Part shown: piece by piece, positions 55,983-64,000 of the stretch
How the letters are laid out: the number at the start of each line of letters is the position of its first letter
Numbering within the stretch: position 1 is the first letter of the stretch
Assembly (NCBI RefSeq): GCF_006351965.1
Contig: NZ_CP040932.1
Location: forward strand, 3,720,001 to 3,784,000
Length of the DNA stretch: 64,000 nucleotides
Direction: 5' to 3'
Source of the DNA: Oceanicola sp. D3
GTDB taxonomy: Bacteria; Pseudomonadota; Alphaproteobacteria; Rhodobacterales; Rhodobacteraceae
Position numbers and translations under genes: made by a program
The notes under the pieces: generated by a model
Seen by the model: the letters and a program-made list of their open reading frames with translations, nothing else
Databases searched by the model: none
What the model was told of the DNA's origin: nothing

Positions 55983-56779
55983 GGTTGTCTCTCCCTGTCG
56001 GTTTTATGAGCGTGGCGGGCGAGGAAGGCCAGAGCCGCCGCCCGCATTTCAGGTGTTTCTCCGTGGCCCGCCTCGGGCTGGAGGAAGGTCGTGAGCCCCG
56101 CGCGCGGCAGCTTGGCCAGCGCAGCATCGCGGGCATCCTTTGGTGTCAGCCCATCCCGCTCGCCATGGGCGACGAACATCGGGCGCGGCGCGATCATCGC
56201 GGCCACATCGCCCTGATCGCCCTCGCGCAGCAGGCCGGGCACGGTCAGGTAAGGCCCGTGTCGATCATGCGTGCCGCTGGCGATGAGCGGCGCAATATCG
56301 GCGAGCATGGTGATGTTCACATGCCCCGCCACGCGCCGCTCCAGTGCGGCCAGCCACATGGCCAGCGCCGCACCCATGGAGACGCCCCAAGTGTAAATGC
56401 GCGTGCCGTCCACGCGCGGATCGGCGGCGAGATGCTCGAAAGCCCCGCGTTGGTCGGCCAGCATACGGGCAAACAGCGAGCCGCCCCGCCAAGCTTCCGC
56501 CTTGGCCAGCGCAGATTCGGTTCCCTCGCCCTGCCGCGCGCCAAAGCCGGGCATGTCGACGCAATACACCGCAAACCCCGCCGCCGAGAGCGCCGCGCCG
56601 GGCGGGCCATCGGTCCAGCGTGCGCCGCGGTTAACCTCTTCTTTACCAAGCGCGTAATCCCCGCCGTGGGCGTGGCAATATAGCACCGCCGGATGCGGGC
56701 CATCCCCTTCAGGGCAAAGAAAAACTCCGCTCGACAAGGGCTCCGCCGCCGTCCATCCCACCAGCGCTTCGAAGCTCAT
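55979..56779 (-). CDS. Alpha/beta hydrolase
   Basis: 266 residues of the dienelactone-hydrolase-like group. The nucleophile elbow GVSMG, an Asp in HGERDGLTP and a His in AGHGE give a complete triad. No signal peptide. In the island it may be a lactonase or a sugar esterase removing acetyl groups from imported oligosaccharides; the substrate cannot be told. TGATG overlap with the dehydratase gene. Confidence 0.82.
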   Translation of the reverse strand: MSFEALVGWTAAEPLSSGVFLCPEGDGPHPAVLYCHAHGGDYALGKEEVNRGARWTDGPPGAALSAAGFAVYCVDMPGFGARQGEGTESALAKAEAWRGGSLFARMLADQRGAFEHLAADPRVDGTRIYTWGVSMGAALAMWLAALERRVAGHVNITMLADIAPLIASGTHDRHGPYLTVPGLLREGDQGDVAAMIAPRPMFVAHGERDGLTPKDARDAALAKLPRAGLTTFLQPEAGHGETPEMRAAALAFLARHAHKTDRERQP

Positions 56780-57957
56780 CAGGTGTATCCGTAAGACCCG
56801 TCAGGCCGCACCGGCAGCTTGCGCTCCCAGTGGATGTAACGGTCGGAGGCCAGATAGTCCTCGTCGATCTCCACCCCCCAGCCGGGCCGATCAGGCCGCA
56901 GCTCCAAATGGCCGTCCACCGGCAGGTAAGGGTCCGCGACATAGGCCGCCTTGTCTTCCGGCTGCCCCATCTCTCGGCTGAGGTAGGCGACGGTGCCGGG
57001 CAGCCGGTACTCGAGGATTTTGAAGTTGGGCTGCGCGGCGCAAAAGTGCACGTTCACCGCCGTCGCCAGCGGCCCCATCGGGTTGTGCGGCGCCACGTTA
57101 ACATAATGCGCCTCGGCAATCGCCGCGATCTTGCGCATCTCCAGCAGCCCGCCAACAGCGCAGATATCGGGCTGGATGATGTCGGCCCCCTTCACCGCGA
57201 GCAAACGGTTGAATTCAAATCGCGAGTAAAGGCTCTCCCCGGTCGCCAGTGGCACCTTCAGCTGGCGCTTCAGATCCCCCCAGGCCTCGATGTTCTCCAT
57301 CCGCATCGGCTCTTCGTAAAACAGCGGGCGGAAGGCGGCGAGCGCATTGCCCATCTCAACGGCTTGGTACGGCTCGAAGAGGCGCGCATGGGCGTCGAAG
57401 GCAAACTCGGCATCCGGGCAAAGTCCCCTGAGCTCGGCCACCCAGTCTTCCGTCGCCGCCACAACCTTGTGCCACGGCTCGGCATGGATATCGCAGCGAT
57501 AGGGCGAGAGCTTGAAGGCGGAAAACCCCCATTTTTCCGAGTGTTCCACCACATGGTCGCGCACCGCCTCGGCCTCTGGCGCGGAATAAACGCCCTGATA
57601 CACTCGCACCCGGTCCCGCACATGCCCGCCGAGCAGCTTGTAAACCGGCACGCCCAGCGCCTTGGCCGAAATGTCCCAAAGCGCGTGGTCGATCCCGGCA
57701 ATCGCGGCCAGCCCCAGCGCACCGGGCGGAAAGCGGCTTTGTTGCAGCAGCTTCAGCACCAGCCGCTCGATCCGCGTCGGGTCTTCGCCTTCGATCTGCA
57801 AGTAGAGATAGTCCAGCAAGGGCGGCAAGGCGCGATCCGGCCCGTGGTTGTAACACTCGCCCCAGCCGGTGATCCCCTCGTCGGTATCAACGGCGACAAT
57901 CACCCGGGGGCGGTTGCCATCGCGGCTCATGAAACTGCGAAGCCCGGTGATCTTCAT
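56779..57957 (-). CDS. Enolase-superfamily sugar-acid dehydratase (mandelate racemase/galactonate-dehydratase-like)
   Basis: 392 residues. Metal ligands appear in AFDAHARLF, FYEEPM and ATGESLYSR, and the base in APHNPMGP, the pattern closest to galactonate dehydratase (DgoD). The order SMP-30 lactonase, dehydratase, uronate-dehydrogenase-like SDR suggests an oxidative sugar-acid route. The exact sugar acid is open. ATGA overlap with the SMP-30 gene. Confidence 0.85.
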   Translation of the reverse strand: MKITGLRSFMSRDGNRPRVIVAVDTDEGITGWGECYNHGPDRALPPLLDYLYLQIEGEDPTRIERLVLKLLQQSRFPPGALGLAAIAGIDHALWDISAKALGVPVYKLLGGHVRDRVRVYQGVYSAPEAEAVRDHVVEHSEKWGFSAFKLSPYRCDIHAEPWHKVVAATEDWVAELRGLCPDAEFAFDAHARLFEPYQAVEMGNALAAFRPLFYEEPMRMENIEAWGDLKRQLKVPLATGESLYSRFEFNRLLAVKGADIIQPDICAVGGLLEMRKIAAIAEAHYVNVAPHNPMGPLATAVNVHFCAAQPNFKILEYRLPGTVAYLSREMGQPEDKAAYVADPYLPVDGHLELRPDRPGWGVEIDEDYLASDRYIHWERKLPVRPDGSYGYT

Positions 57958-58820
57958 CCCGCAAACCTCGCCTGCGGCACCCCGGTTACGCCCAAGCCGG
58001 TGACGGCAAACAGGTTGCCATCCAGCGCGTCCGGAGCGTCAGAGCCAATCGAGGTGACATAGAGCACATCAAGGTTCGCCCCGCCAAACATCGGCTTTGT
58101 CGGGCGCTCCACCGGCATGTCGATGATCCGGTCAACCTTGCCCTGCGGCGTGATCCGCACCAACTGCCAGCCGCTGATCCCGGCCATCCAGTAGCAGCCA
58201 TCGGCATCCACCGTCCCGCCATCGGGCCGCCCCGCTACCTCGCGGGTATCAAAGAAAACCCTGCGGTTAGAGGGGGTTCCGGTTTCGGTGTCATAGTCGC
58301 AAGCCCAGATGGTGCGCACCTTGGCGTTGCTGTCAGAATAATAAAGCGTGGTGCCATCCGGGCTGAAAGCGAGGCCATTGGTGGTGTAGACCTTGTCGAA
58401 ATGCTGGGTCACCGAGCCGTTTGGATCCAAACGATAGAACTGCCCGATCTCTTCGGGGTCACCACCGTCCTTCATCGTCCCGGCCCAAAACCGGCCCTGC
58501 ATATCGGTGCCGCCATCATTGAAGCGGTTGCCCGGCATGTGGGCCTCCGGGTCCGTGAGGAAAGTGCGCGTTAAGGTTTCCGGCTTAAACTGATAAAAAC
58601 CTGACTTGGCCGCCACGATCAGCCCACCAGCCTCGCGCCGTGCGATGCAGCCCACCGGCTCGCCAAAGTCGAACACCTCATCGCTGCCGTCTTCACGCGT
58701 GCAATGGATCTTGCCGCCAGAGATATCGGCCCACCAAAGCGCCTGGTCGCTCACATCCCAAACCGGCCCCTCGCCCAGCTGCGCGCGCGCAGGCACAGCC
58801 ACCTCCACCGAAACTGCCAT
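57954..58820 (-). CDS. SMP-30/gluconolactonase-family sugar lactonase
   Basis: 288 residues, six-bladed beta-propeller. Family motifs: EGPVWD near residue 17, NRFNDGGTDMQGRFWAGTM, TNGLAFSPDG and GGTVDADGCYW. The ligands for the divalent metal (Glu 17, Asn and Asp in the listed segments) are present. It would open a sugar lactone, for example an aldaro-lactone from the SDR or apionolactone. First enzyme gene after the regulator, with a 3-base gap. Confidence 0.88.
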   Translation of the reverse strand: MAVSVEVAVPARAQLGEGPVWDVSDQALWWADISGGKIHCTREDGSDEVFDFGEPVGCIARREAGGLIVAAKSGFYQFKPETLTRTFLTDPEAHMPGNRFNDGGTDMQGRFWAGTMKDGGDPEEIGQFYRLDPNGSVTQHFDKVYTTNGLAFSPDGTTLYYSDSNAKVRTIWACDYDTETGTPSNRRVFFDTREVAGRPDGGTVDADGCYWMAGISGWQLVRITPQGKVDRIIDMPVERPTKPMFGGANLDVLYVTSIGSDAPDALDGNLFAVTGLGVTGVPQARFAG

Positions 58821-58823
58821 GCC

Positions 58824-59549
58824 TCACTCCCCCTTGAAGACGCGCCGCTCGGACGCCTCGATATGCTCTGCCATCGCTTTTCGCGCGGCCTCCGGATCAC
58901 CTGCCGCGATCCCGTCAAAGATGCGCCGGTGCTCGCTGACCATCGAGATCTTGCCCTGCCGATACCCCGTAACACCGAGGCTGCGGACGAACTTTCCGAT
59001 GAAGAACATGTGCGAGCGGAGCATCTGGAGGGTATCAAGTAGGAAGCGGTTGTCAGACAATTCTGCGATTCGCACATGGAATCGCGCATCCATCTCGATG
59101 GTGGACGTCTTATCGCGCACACTTTTCTCCATGCTCACCAGCATCGCTTCCAAGGCCACCACCTCTTCCGGCCCGGCCTTCAGCGCTGCCAAGCCGGCGC
59201 TCTCCACCTCCAGCATTTTGCGAAACTCGATGTAGGAGGCGATGTCGTCGATGCTCTGAAGCGGCGCATATCCGTCCGACCCGCTCTGCCCGCCGCCGCT
59301 AACAAAGGATCCGGCCCCCTGGCGCGACACGATCAGGCCATCTTCGCGCAATCTTGCAAGGGCTGAGCGGATCACCGGGCGAGACACACCATGCTCCGCC
59401 GAAAGGTCTTTTTCGGCGGGCAGCTTTTCGCCCAGCGTGTAGTGACCGCTGCGAATCTGTTCGAGCAAACGCTCGTACACCTCGCTCTCCAGCCGCCCTG
59501 CGCGCACTGTTTCGCCCCGGGCGGCGCCGTCGTTGGCCATAGTATCCAT
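58824..59549 (-). CDS. FadR/GntR-family transcriptional regulator (head of the island)
   Basis: 241 residues. Winged helix-turn-helix (LPAEKDLSAEHGVSRPVIRSALARL), then an FCD domain with MDARFHVRIAE and VSEHRRIFDGI. It starts the 12-gene minus-strand run and is divergent from the importer, so it is well placed to control both. I start at MDTMANDG, with GGGAG upstream; an in-frame ATG three codons in is also possible. Confidence 0.87.
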   Translation of the reverse strand: MDTMANDGAARGETVRAGRLESEVYERLLEQIRSGHYTLGEKLPAEKDLSAEHGVSRPVIRSALARLREDGLIVSRQGAGSFVSGGGQSGSDGYAPLQSIDDIASYIEFRKMLEVESAGLAALKAGPEEVVALEAMLVSMEKSVRDKTSTIEMDARFHVRIAELSDNRFLLDTLQMLRSHMFFIGKFVRSLGVTGYRQGKISMVSEHRRIFDGIAAGDPEAARKAMAEHIEASERRVFKGE

Positions 59550-59582
59550 ATGCAATTCTCCCGCCGCAGCTTTAGCACGACC

Positions 59583-59619
59583 TGACAAGTTACAACATTT
59601 GAAAATTTGTTTGACAAGT
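59583..59619. promoter_or_regulatory. Divergent promoter/operator of regulator and importer
   Basis: TGACAAGT occurs twice in direct orientation, 29 bases apart (59583-59590 and 59612-59619). On the minus strand TTGTCA, 17 bases, TGTAAC reads as a sigma-70-type promoter for the FadR gene, and the repeated octamers frame it. On the plus strand TTGACA is a possible -35 for the importer. Confidence 0.5.
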
Positions 59620-59686
59620 GGCGCCGCGGAATGTTGACCTTGCGACGCTGAGACTCGGAAGAGCGAAAGCACAGGGAGGAAAATCC

Positions 59687-61609
59687 ATGACACGAAATTG
59701 GCGATTCTCGTCAGTAGCCGCGCTTGCCGTCGGCGTATTCATGCATCCATTCATGGCCGAGGCGGGTGAAGCGCCTGCATTGGCCGAGGCCGTGGCGGCG
59801 GGCAATTTGCCCCCACTGGAAGAGCGGCTGCCCGCGCAGCCCGAAGTGGTGACAGGGCTCGAGAGCATCGGCTCTTACGGTGGCAAACTTCGCCGGATGC
59901 TGGGTGGCTCGAACGACCACAACTCTATCCTGCGGATCATCAGCCCACAGGGCCTCACCCGCTGGAAGGCCGACTTCTCGGGCGTTGTGCCGAACGTGGC
60001 CGAAAGCTGGGAGACCAACGAGGATGGCTCCGAGTTCACCTTCAAGCTCCGCGAGGGCATGAAGTGGTCGGACGGCGAGCCTTTTACCGCCGATGACATC
60101 CTGTTTTTCGTCAACGACCTGTTGAACAACGAAGAGTTCTACCCCAACGCCCCCGCCCGCTTTGTGGTGGCTGGCGAGCCGATGCAGGCCGAGAAGGTGG
60201 ATGACCACACCATCACGCTGAAGTTCGCCGCGCCCTACGGCACCTTCCTCACAGAGCTGGCCACGCCGCTCGCGCAGGAGCCGGTGCTTTGGGCCAAGCA
60301 CTACTGCCAGCAGTTCCACCCCGCCTATAACGACAATGTTCAGGCCATGGTGGACGAGACCGAAGCGGTCGAAGACTGGCCCGCGCTTTACCGCCTGAAG
60401 TGTGGCGAGGTAGAGGCCCCCAACCGCTGGTCCAACCCCGAGCGGCCCACGCTCGACCCGTGGGTGGTGACCGGTGAGGGCTATTCCGCTGGCTCGACGC
60501 AGGTGGTGATGGAGCGCAATCCCTACTTCTGGCAGGTCGACGAGGAAGGCAACCAGCTTCCCTACATCGACACGCTGGAGATGGGCGTGGCGCAGGATAA
60601 CGAGGCCCTCGTGCTTGAGGCCATCGCTGGCAACATCGACTTCCAGCGCCGGAAAATCTCGAACCCGGCGAACAAGCCGGTCTTTGCTGAGAACGCCGAA
60701 AAGGGCGGTTTCGAGATCCTCGACATGATCAACTCGAACTCCAACTCGATGGCGATCCACTTCAACCATACGCACAAGAACCCGCAGATGCGGGAGCTGA
60801 TCCGCAACAAGGATGTGCGCGTGGCGCTGAGCCTCGGGATCGACCGCGAGGAGATCATCGACATCGTCTACCAGGGCCAAGGCGAGCCCTACCAGATCGG
60901 GCCAAGGCCGAGCCACGTGCTCTACAACGAGCAACTGGGGCGTCAGCACACCGAGTATGACCCGGACCGGGCCAACGAGCTGCTTGATGCAGCGGGCTAT
61001 GCCGAGAAGGACGATGAGGGCTACCGCCTCTTCCCCGATGGCAGCCGGATCGTGTTCAATGCGCAGTACACCGGCGTGGAACAGCCCGATTGGGGTGACA
61101 GCCTCGAGATCATCAAGGAGCAGTGGGAAGAGATCGGCATCGAGCTGAACTCGTCTTCTGTCGAACGGTCGATCTACTACTCGCGCGGCGAAGCCAACGA
61201 GCATGACTTCATGGTCTGGGGCGCGCCCGGCGGGCTAGACCCGACGCTCTCTCCGCGTGATGTGCTCGCCGTGCATCCGCAGGCCAGCTGGTTCGGCATC
61301 CCGTGGACCCGTTGGTATCTGTCCGGCGGTTCGGAAGGCGAAGAGCCGACCGAGAGCATGAAGAAACGGCTCGCGCTCTATGACAGCTTCAAGCAGGAGG
61401 CCGATCAGGAGAAGGCGCTGGATATCTTCCGCCAGATTCACCAGGAGGCCGCCGACGAGATGGAAATCATCGGCATCTCGCTCGCTCCCAACCTTGTGGG
61501 CGTGGTGAATAAAGACTTGAAGAACGCGCCGCGCAGCCTGCCCTCGTCGTGGATGTATCCCGACCCGGGCCCGACCCTGCCGCAAACCTGGTATTGGCCC
61601 GAGAGCTGA
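59687..61609 (+). CDS. Family-5 ABC transporter substrate-binding protein
   Basis: 640 residues, periplasmic. A signal peptide (to about residue 29, ending MAEAG) precedes the SBP_bac_5 fold (VAESWETNEDGSEFTFKLREGMKWSDGEPF; shown here as the segment VAESWETNEDG and WSDGEPFTADD). Cluster 5 proteins bind peptides or, in catabolic settings, oligosaccharides. Given the adjoining island, an oligosaccharide is more likely here. AGGGAGGA lies 6 bases before the ATG. Confidence 0.88.
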   Translation: MTRNWRFSSVAALAVGVFMHPFMAEAGEAPALAEAVAAGNLPPLEERLPAQPEVVTGLESIGSYGGKLRRMLGGSNDHNSILRIISPQGLTRWKADFSGVVPNVAESWETNEDGSEFTFKLREGMKWSDGEPFTADDILFFVNDLLNNEEFYPNAPARFVVAGEPMQAEKVDDHTITLKFAAPYGTFLTELATPLAQEPVLWAKHYCQQFHPAYNDNVQAMVDETEAVEDWPALYRLKCGEVEAPNRWSNPERPTLDPWVVTGEGYSAGSTQVVMERNPYFWQVDEEGNQLPYIDTLEMGVAQDNEALVLEAIAGNIDFQRRKISNPANKPVFAENAEKGGFEILDMINSNSNSMAIHFNHTHKNPQMRELIRNKDVRVALSLGIDREEIIDIVYQGQGEPYQIGPRPSHVLYNEQLGRQHTEYDPDRANELLDAAGYAEKDDEGYRLFPDGSRIVFNAQYTGVEQPDWGDSLEIIKEQWEEIGIELNSSSVERSIYYSRGEANEHDFMVWGAPGGLDPTLSPRDVLAVHPQASWFGIPWTRWYLSGGSEGEEPTESMKKRLALYDSFKQEADQEKALDIFRQIHQEAADEMEIIGISLAPNLVGVVNKDLKNAPRSLPSSWMYPDPGPTLPQTWYWPES

Positions 61610-61618
61610 CCTGAACCA

Positions 61619-61642
61619 AGGGCGGGCCTCCGGGCCCGCCCT
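61619..61642 (+). terminator. Hairpin after the substrate-binding protein
   Basis: Perfect 10-bp stem AGGGCGGGCC / GGCCCGCCCT with a four-base loop, no U-run. Hairpins at this place commonly keep binding-protein mRNA more abundant than permease mRNA. Confidence 0.65.
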
Positions 61643-61713
61643 ACCCACGGCCCCCGCAGGATGGGCAATCTGCCCACCTTCCGCGCCCAACTGACCAACC
61701 ACAGGCAAACCCC

Positions 61714-62700
61714 ATGATCTGGCGTTACATCCTGAAACGCATCCTCTGGATGGTGCCGTTTCTCTTCGGTGTCTCCATCGTCGCCTTCCTGCTCATTCAG
61801 GCTCCACCGGGCGACTATCTGACGACCTATATTGCCAAGCTCGGCGAGAGCAACGAGGTGATGGACCAAGCGTCGATCCAGAACCTGCGCGAACGCTTCG
61901 GCCTCGATCAGCCGCTTTATGTGCAATACTTCAAATGGGTTAGCCGCCTCATGGTGGGTGACTTCGGCATGAGCTTCGAGTGGCGGCAGCCGGTGTCTGA
62001 CCTTGTTTGGGGCCGCATGGGCCTCACCCTCTGCCTCTCGATGGCCACCCTGCTCTTCACCTGGGCCGTAGCCTTCCCGATCGGCGTCTACTCCGCCGTG
62101 CGCAAGTATTCTTTCGGCGACTATCTCGCCACGACCATCGGCTTCATCGGCCTTGCCACCCCGAATTTTCTGCTGGCGCTGATCCTCATGTATATCGGCG
62201 TGGTTCACTTTGGCGCCGATGTGGGCGGCCTCTTCTCCAACGAGTACAAGAACGCGCCCTGGAGCATGGCCAAGGTCTGGGATCTGGCCAAGCACCTCTG
62301 GCTGCCGGTCGTCGTGCTCGGCACTTCGGCCACCGCCTCGCTCATTCGCATCATGCGGGCTAACCTGCTGGACGAATTGAACAAACCTTACGTCGACACC
62401 GCCCGCGCCAAGGGGCTGTCGGAGTTTTGGCTCATCATGAAATACCCGGTGCGCGTGGCGCTTAACCCCTTTGTTTCGACCATCGGCTGGGTGCTGCCCA
62501 ACCTCGTCTCCGGCGCGGTTGTCACCGCCATCGTGCTCAGCCTGCCGACCGCCGGGCCGCTGATGCTTCAGGCGCTGCTGGCGCAGGATATGTATCTCGC
62601 CGGGGCCTTCGTGCTGATGCTCTCTTCTCTCACGGTGATCGGGATGCTGCTTTCAGACATCCTGCTCGTCCTGCTCGACCCGCGGGTGAAATATGACTGA
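61714..62700 (+). CDS. ABC transporter permease (DppB-like)
   Basis: 328 residues with six membrane segments; typical N-terminus (WRYILKRILWMVPFLFGVSIVAFLLI) split here as RYILKRILW and GVSIVAFLL, and the EAA-loop region ARAKGLSEFWLIMKYPVRVAL with the key ARAKGLS. Inner membrane, forms the channel with the next gene. Overlaps it by 8 bases. Confidence 0.92.
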   Translation: MIWRYILKRILWMVPFLFGVSIVAFLLIQAPPGDYLTTYIAKLGESNEVMDQASIQNLRERFGLDQPLYVQYFKWVSRLMVGDFGMSFEWRQPVSDLVWGRMGLTLCLSMATLLFTWAVAFPIGVYSAVRKYSFGDYLATTIGFIGLATPNFLLALILMYIGVVHFGADVGGLFSNEYKNAPWSMAKVWDLAKHLWLPVVVLGTSATASLIRIMRANLLDELNKPYVDTARAKGLSEFWLIMKYPVRVALNPFVSTIGWVLPNLVSGAVVTAIVLSLPTAGPLMLQALLAQDMYLAGAFVLMLSSLTVIGMLLSDILLVLLDPRVKYD

Positions 62701-63856
62701 GACCCCTTCCAAGGCCCTGCCAGATCAGCCCGACGAGCCGCTTGCCGTGGCCGACGCCCATGCGCCGGACGAGGTTGCCATTGCCTCGCAGTGGCAGCTC
62801 ACGTGGTGGGCCTTCAAAAAGCACCGGCTGGCGATGATTGGCCTCTGGGTGATCGGCTTCATGTATCTGATGTCGCTCTTTGCCGGCTTCGTTGCACCGA
62901 ACGACCCGACCGACAGCAACCGCCGCGCGGTTTATCACCCGCCGCAGATGATCCACTTCATCGACAGCGACGAGGATGGCTGGCGCATTCGCCCCTATGT
63001 CTGGGAAATGGACCGCGAGCGCGACCCGGAAACTCTGGCGGTGACCTACACGCCCTCTGGCGAAAAGATATACCTGCGGCTCTTCGGGCGTGGGCAGGAG
63101 TATAAATTCTGGGGCCTTTGGGAAACCGATATTCACCTGCTGGCCACGGTCAAGCCGCGTGACAACTTTTTCCTCTTCGGGGCGGACAGGCTGGGGCGCG
63201 ATATGTTCTCGCGGGTGGTTTACGGCACTCGGATTTCGATGAGTATCGGCCTTGTGGGCGTGGTGATTGCGCTTGTGCTGGGTATCACGCTGGGCGGGAT
63301 CTCGGGCTACTACGGCGGGCGGACCGACACGGTTATTCAACGGCTTATCGAGTTTGTCCTGAGTCTGCCGACCATCCCAATCTGGCTGGCGCTGGCCGCG
63401 GCGCTGCCGCCAAGCTGGCCGATCTATCAGCAGTATTTCGTGATCACCCTCATCGTCAGCCTCGTCGGGTGGACGGAGCTTGGCAGGGTGGTTCGCGGGC
63501 GCTTTCTGGCGATGAAGCACGATGATTTCGTGATCGCCGCGCGGCTCGACGGGGCCAGTGAACGGCGGATCATCTTCCGCCACATGCTGCCCTCGCTGAC
63601 CAGCCACATCATCGCCTCGCTGACGCTGGCGATCCCGCTGATGATCCTCGCCGAAACCGGCCTCTCGTTCCTTGGCCTCGGCCTTCAGCCTCCGGCCATC
63701 AGCTGGGGCGTGTTGCTGAAAGAGGCGCAGAACATCCGATCCATCTCACAGGCCCCTTGGCTGTTCATCCCCGGCGGGTTCGTCGTGGTGGCAGTCCTGG
63801 CCTTCAACTTCCTTGGAGACGGCATGCGCGATGCCGCAGACCCTTATGGCCACTGA
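62693..63856 (+). CDS. ABC transporter permease (DppC-like)
   Basis: 387 residues, longer than usual DppC (about 300). After the first membrane segment (MIGLWVIGFMYLMSLFAGF) there is an extra periplasmic stretch of about 100 residues before FLFGADRLGRDMFSRV, as in permeases of oligosaccharide-type family-5 systems. The EAA loop is in AARLDGASERRIIFRHMLPS. Six membrane segments. Confidence 0.92.
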   Translation: MTETPSKALPDQPDEPLAVADAHAPDEVAIASQWQLTWWAFKKHRLAMIGLWVIGFMYLMSLFAGFVAPNDPTDSNRRAVYHPPQMIHFIDSDEDGWRIRPYVWEMDRERDPETLAVTYTPSGEKIYLRLFGRGQEYKFWGLWETDIHLLATVKPRDNFFLFGADRLGRDMFSRVVYGTRISMSIGLVGVVIALVLGITLGGISGYYGGRTDTVIQRLIEFVLSLPTIPIWLALAAALPPSWPIYQQYFVITLIVSLVGWTELGRVVRGRFLAMKHDDFVIAARLDGASERRIIFRHMLPSLTSHIIASLTLAIPLMILAETGLSFLGLGLQPPAISWGVLLKEAQNIRSISQAPWLFIPGGFVVVAVLAFNFLGDGMRDAADPYGH

Positions 63857-64000
63857 AGCAAGCAGCCGACCTATACTATCGGTCGAAAACCTTAACGTCG
63901 GGTTTAACACCCGGAAGGGCATGTTCGATGTGCTCCACGGCGTGAGCTTCGAGCTGCACCGGGGCAAGACGACGGCCATCGTGGGCGAGAGCGGCTCGGG
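63846..64000 (+). CDS. ABC transporter ATP-binding protein (cut by the window end)
   Basis: About 51 residues visible: MATEASSRPILSVENLNV, VLHGVSFEL and the start of Walker A, VGESGSG. The ATG overlaps the permease end by 11 bases. Fits the DppD-type ATPase of the same importer; usually DppD and DppF follow. Confidence 0.85.
   Translation, partial: MATEASSRPILSVENLNVGFNTRKGMFDVLHGVSFELHRGKTTAIVGESGS

Noticed and set aside
59711-61204. Long open frame antisense to the substrate-binding protein
   Set aside because: Shadow frame; low-complexity and without family motifs.

Overview
The window reads as chromosomal DNA of a marine Rhodobacteraceae (Roseobacter-group, Alphaproteobacteria). The reasons are high GC, the cell-cycle regulator GcrA, the alphaproteobacterial flagellin accessory pair FlaF/FlbT, several protein families largely confined to this group (DUF6478, DUF6455, DUF1217), and densely packed operons joined by ATGA/TGATG/GTGA overlaps. 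Taxonomy is inferred from gene content only.

Layout. 1-5.1 kb (minus strand): the replication block dnaA-dnaN-recF, interrupted between dnaN and recF by an orphan PemK/MazF-type toxin gene and followed by an internally deleted DUF1697 gene and a LysE-type exporter cut by the window edge. 5.6-11.9 kb: rpsT, an Xre/RES toxin-antitoxin pair, enoyl-CoA hydratase, mutM, then ubiE-ubiB on the plus strand. 12.2-19.4 kb: a flagellar block (flgD, fliK on minus; rod-binding FlgJ domain, FlgN-like chaperone, flagellin, flaF, flbT, DUF1217 on plus). 19.4-30.5 kb: housekeeping and unknown genes (ClpP-like/LprI fusion, M48 lipoprotein, dgkA, alaE, rimO, an ABC-2 exporter, a GSU2403-type nucleotidyltransferase with a palindromic promoter, gcrA, an EamA transporter). 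30.5-32.8 kb: argD-argF preceded by a 13-codon reading frame with five consecutive Arg codons, a candidate attenuator leader. 33-47.2 kb: LysM protein, periplasmic rhodanese, accD-folC, an MFS gene with a one-base frameshift, two tandem CPBP proteases, ilvD, Rhodobacteraceae-type unknowns, a stand-alone DUF4347/caspase-like protein and fadH.

47.3-64 kb is the main accessory region, a branched-sugar/sugar-acid catabolic island. Twelve minus-strand genes run almost without gaps from a FadR-type regulator through an SMP-30 lactonase, an enolase-superfamily sugar-acid dehydratase, an alpha/beta hydrolase, a uronate-dehydrogenase-like SDR, the tetronate enzymes OtnK-OtnC-OtnI, a second FadR/GntR regulator, a RuBisCO-like protein, a second DUF1537 kinase, an ApnO-like D-apionate oxidoisomerase and a D-2-hydroxyacid dehydrogenase. 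Divergently, a family-5 (Dpp/Opp-type) ABC importer starts and runs off the right edge. The ApnO + kinase + RuBisCO-like trio is the signature of D-apiose/D-apionate breakdown. Together with uronate-type enzymes it suggests use of apiose- and uronate-containing plant pectin (for example seagrass apiogalacturonan); the substrate is an inference.

I found no tRNA, rRNA, CRISPR array, insertion sequence or convincing oriC in the window.
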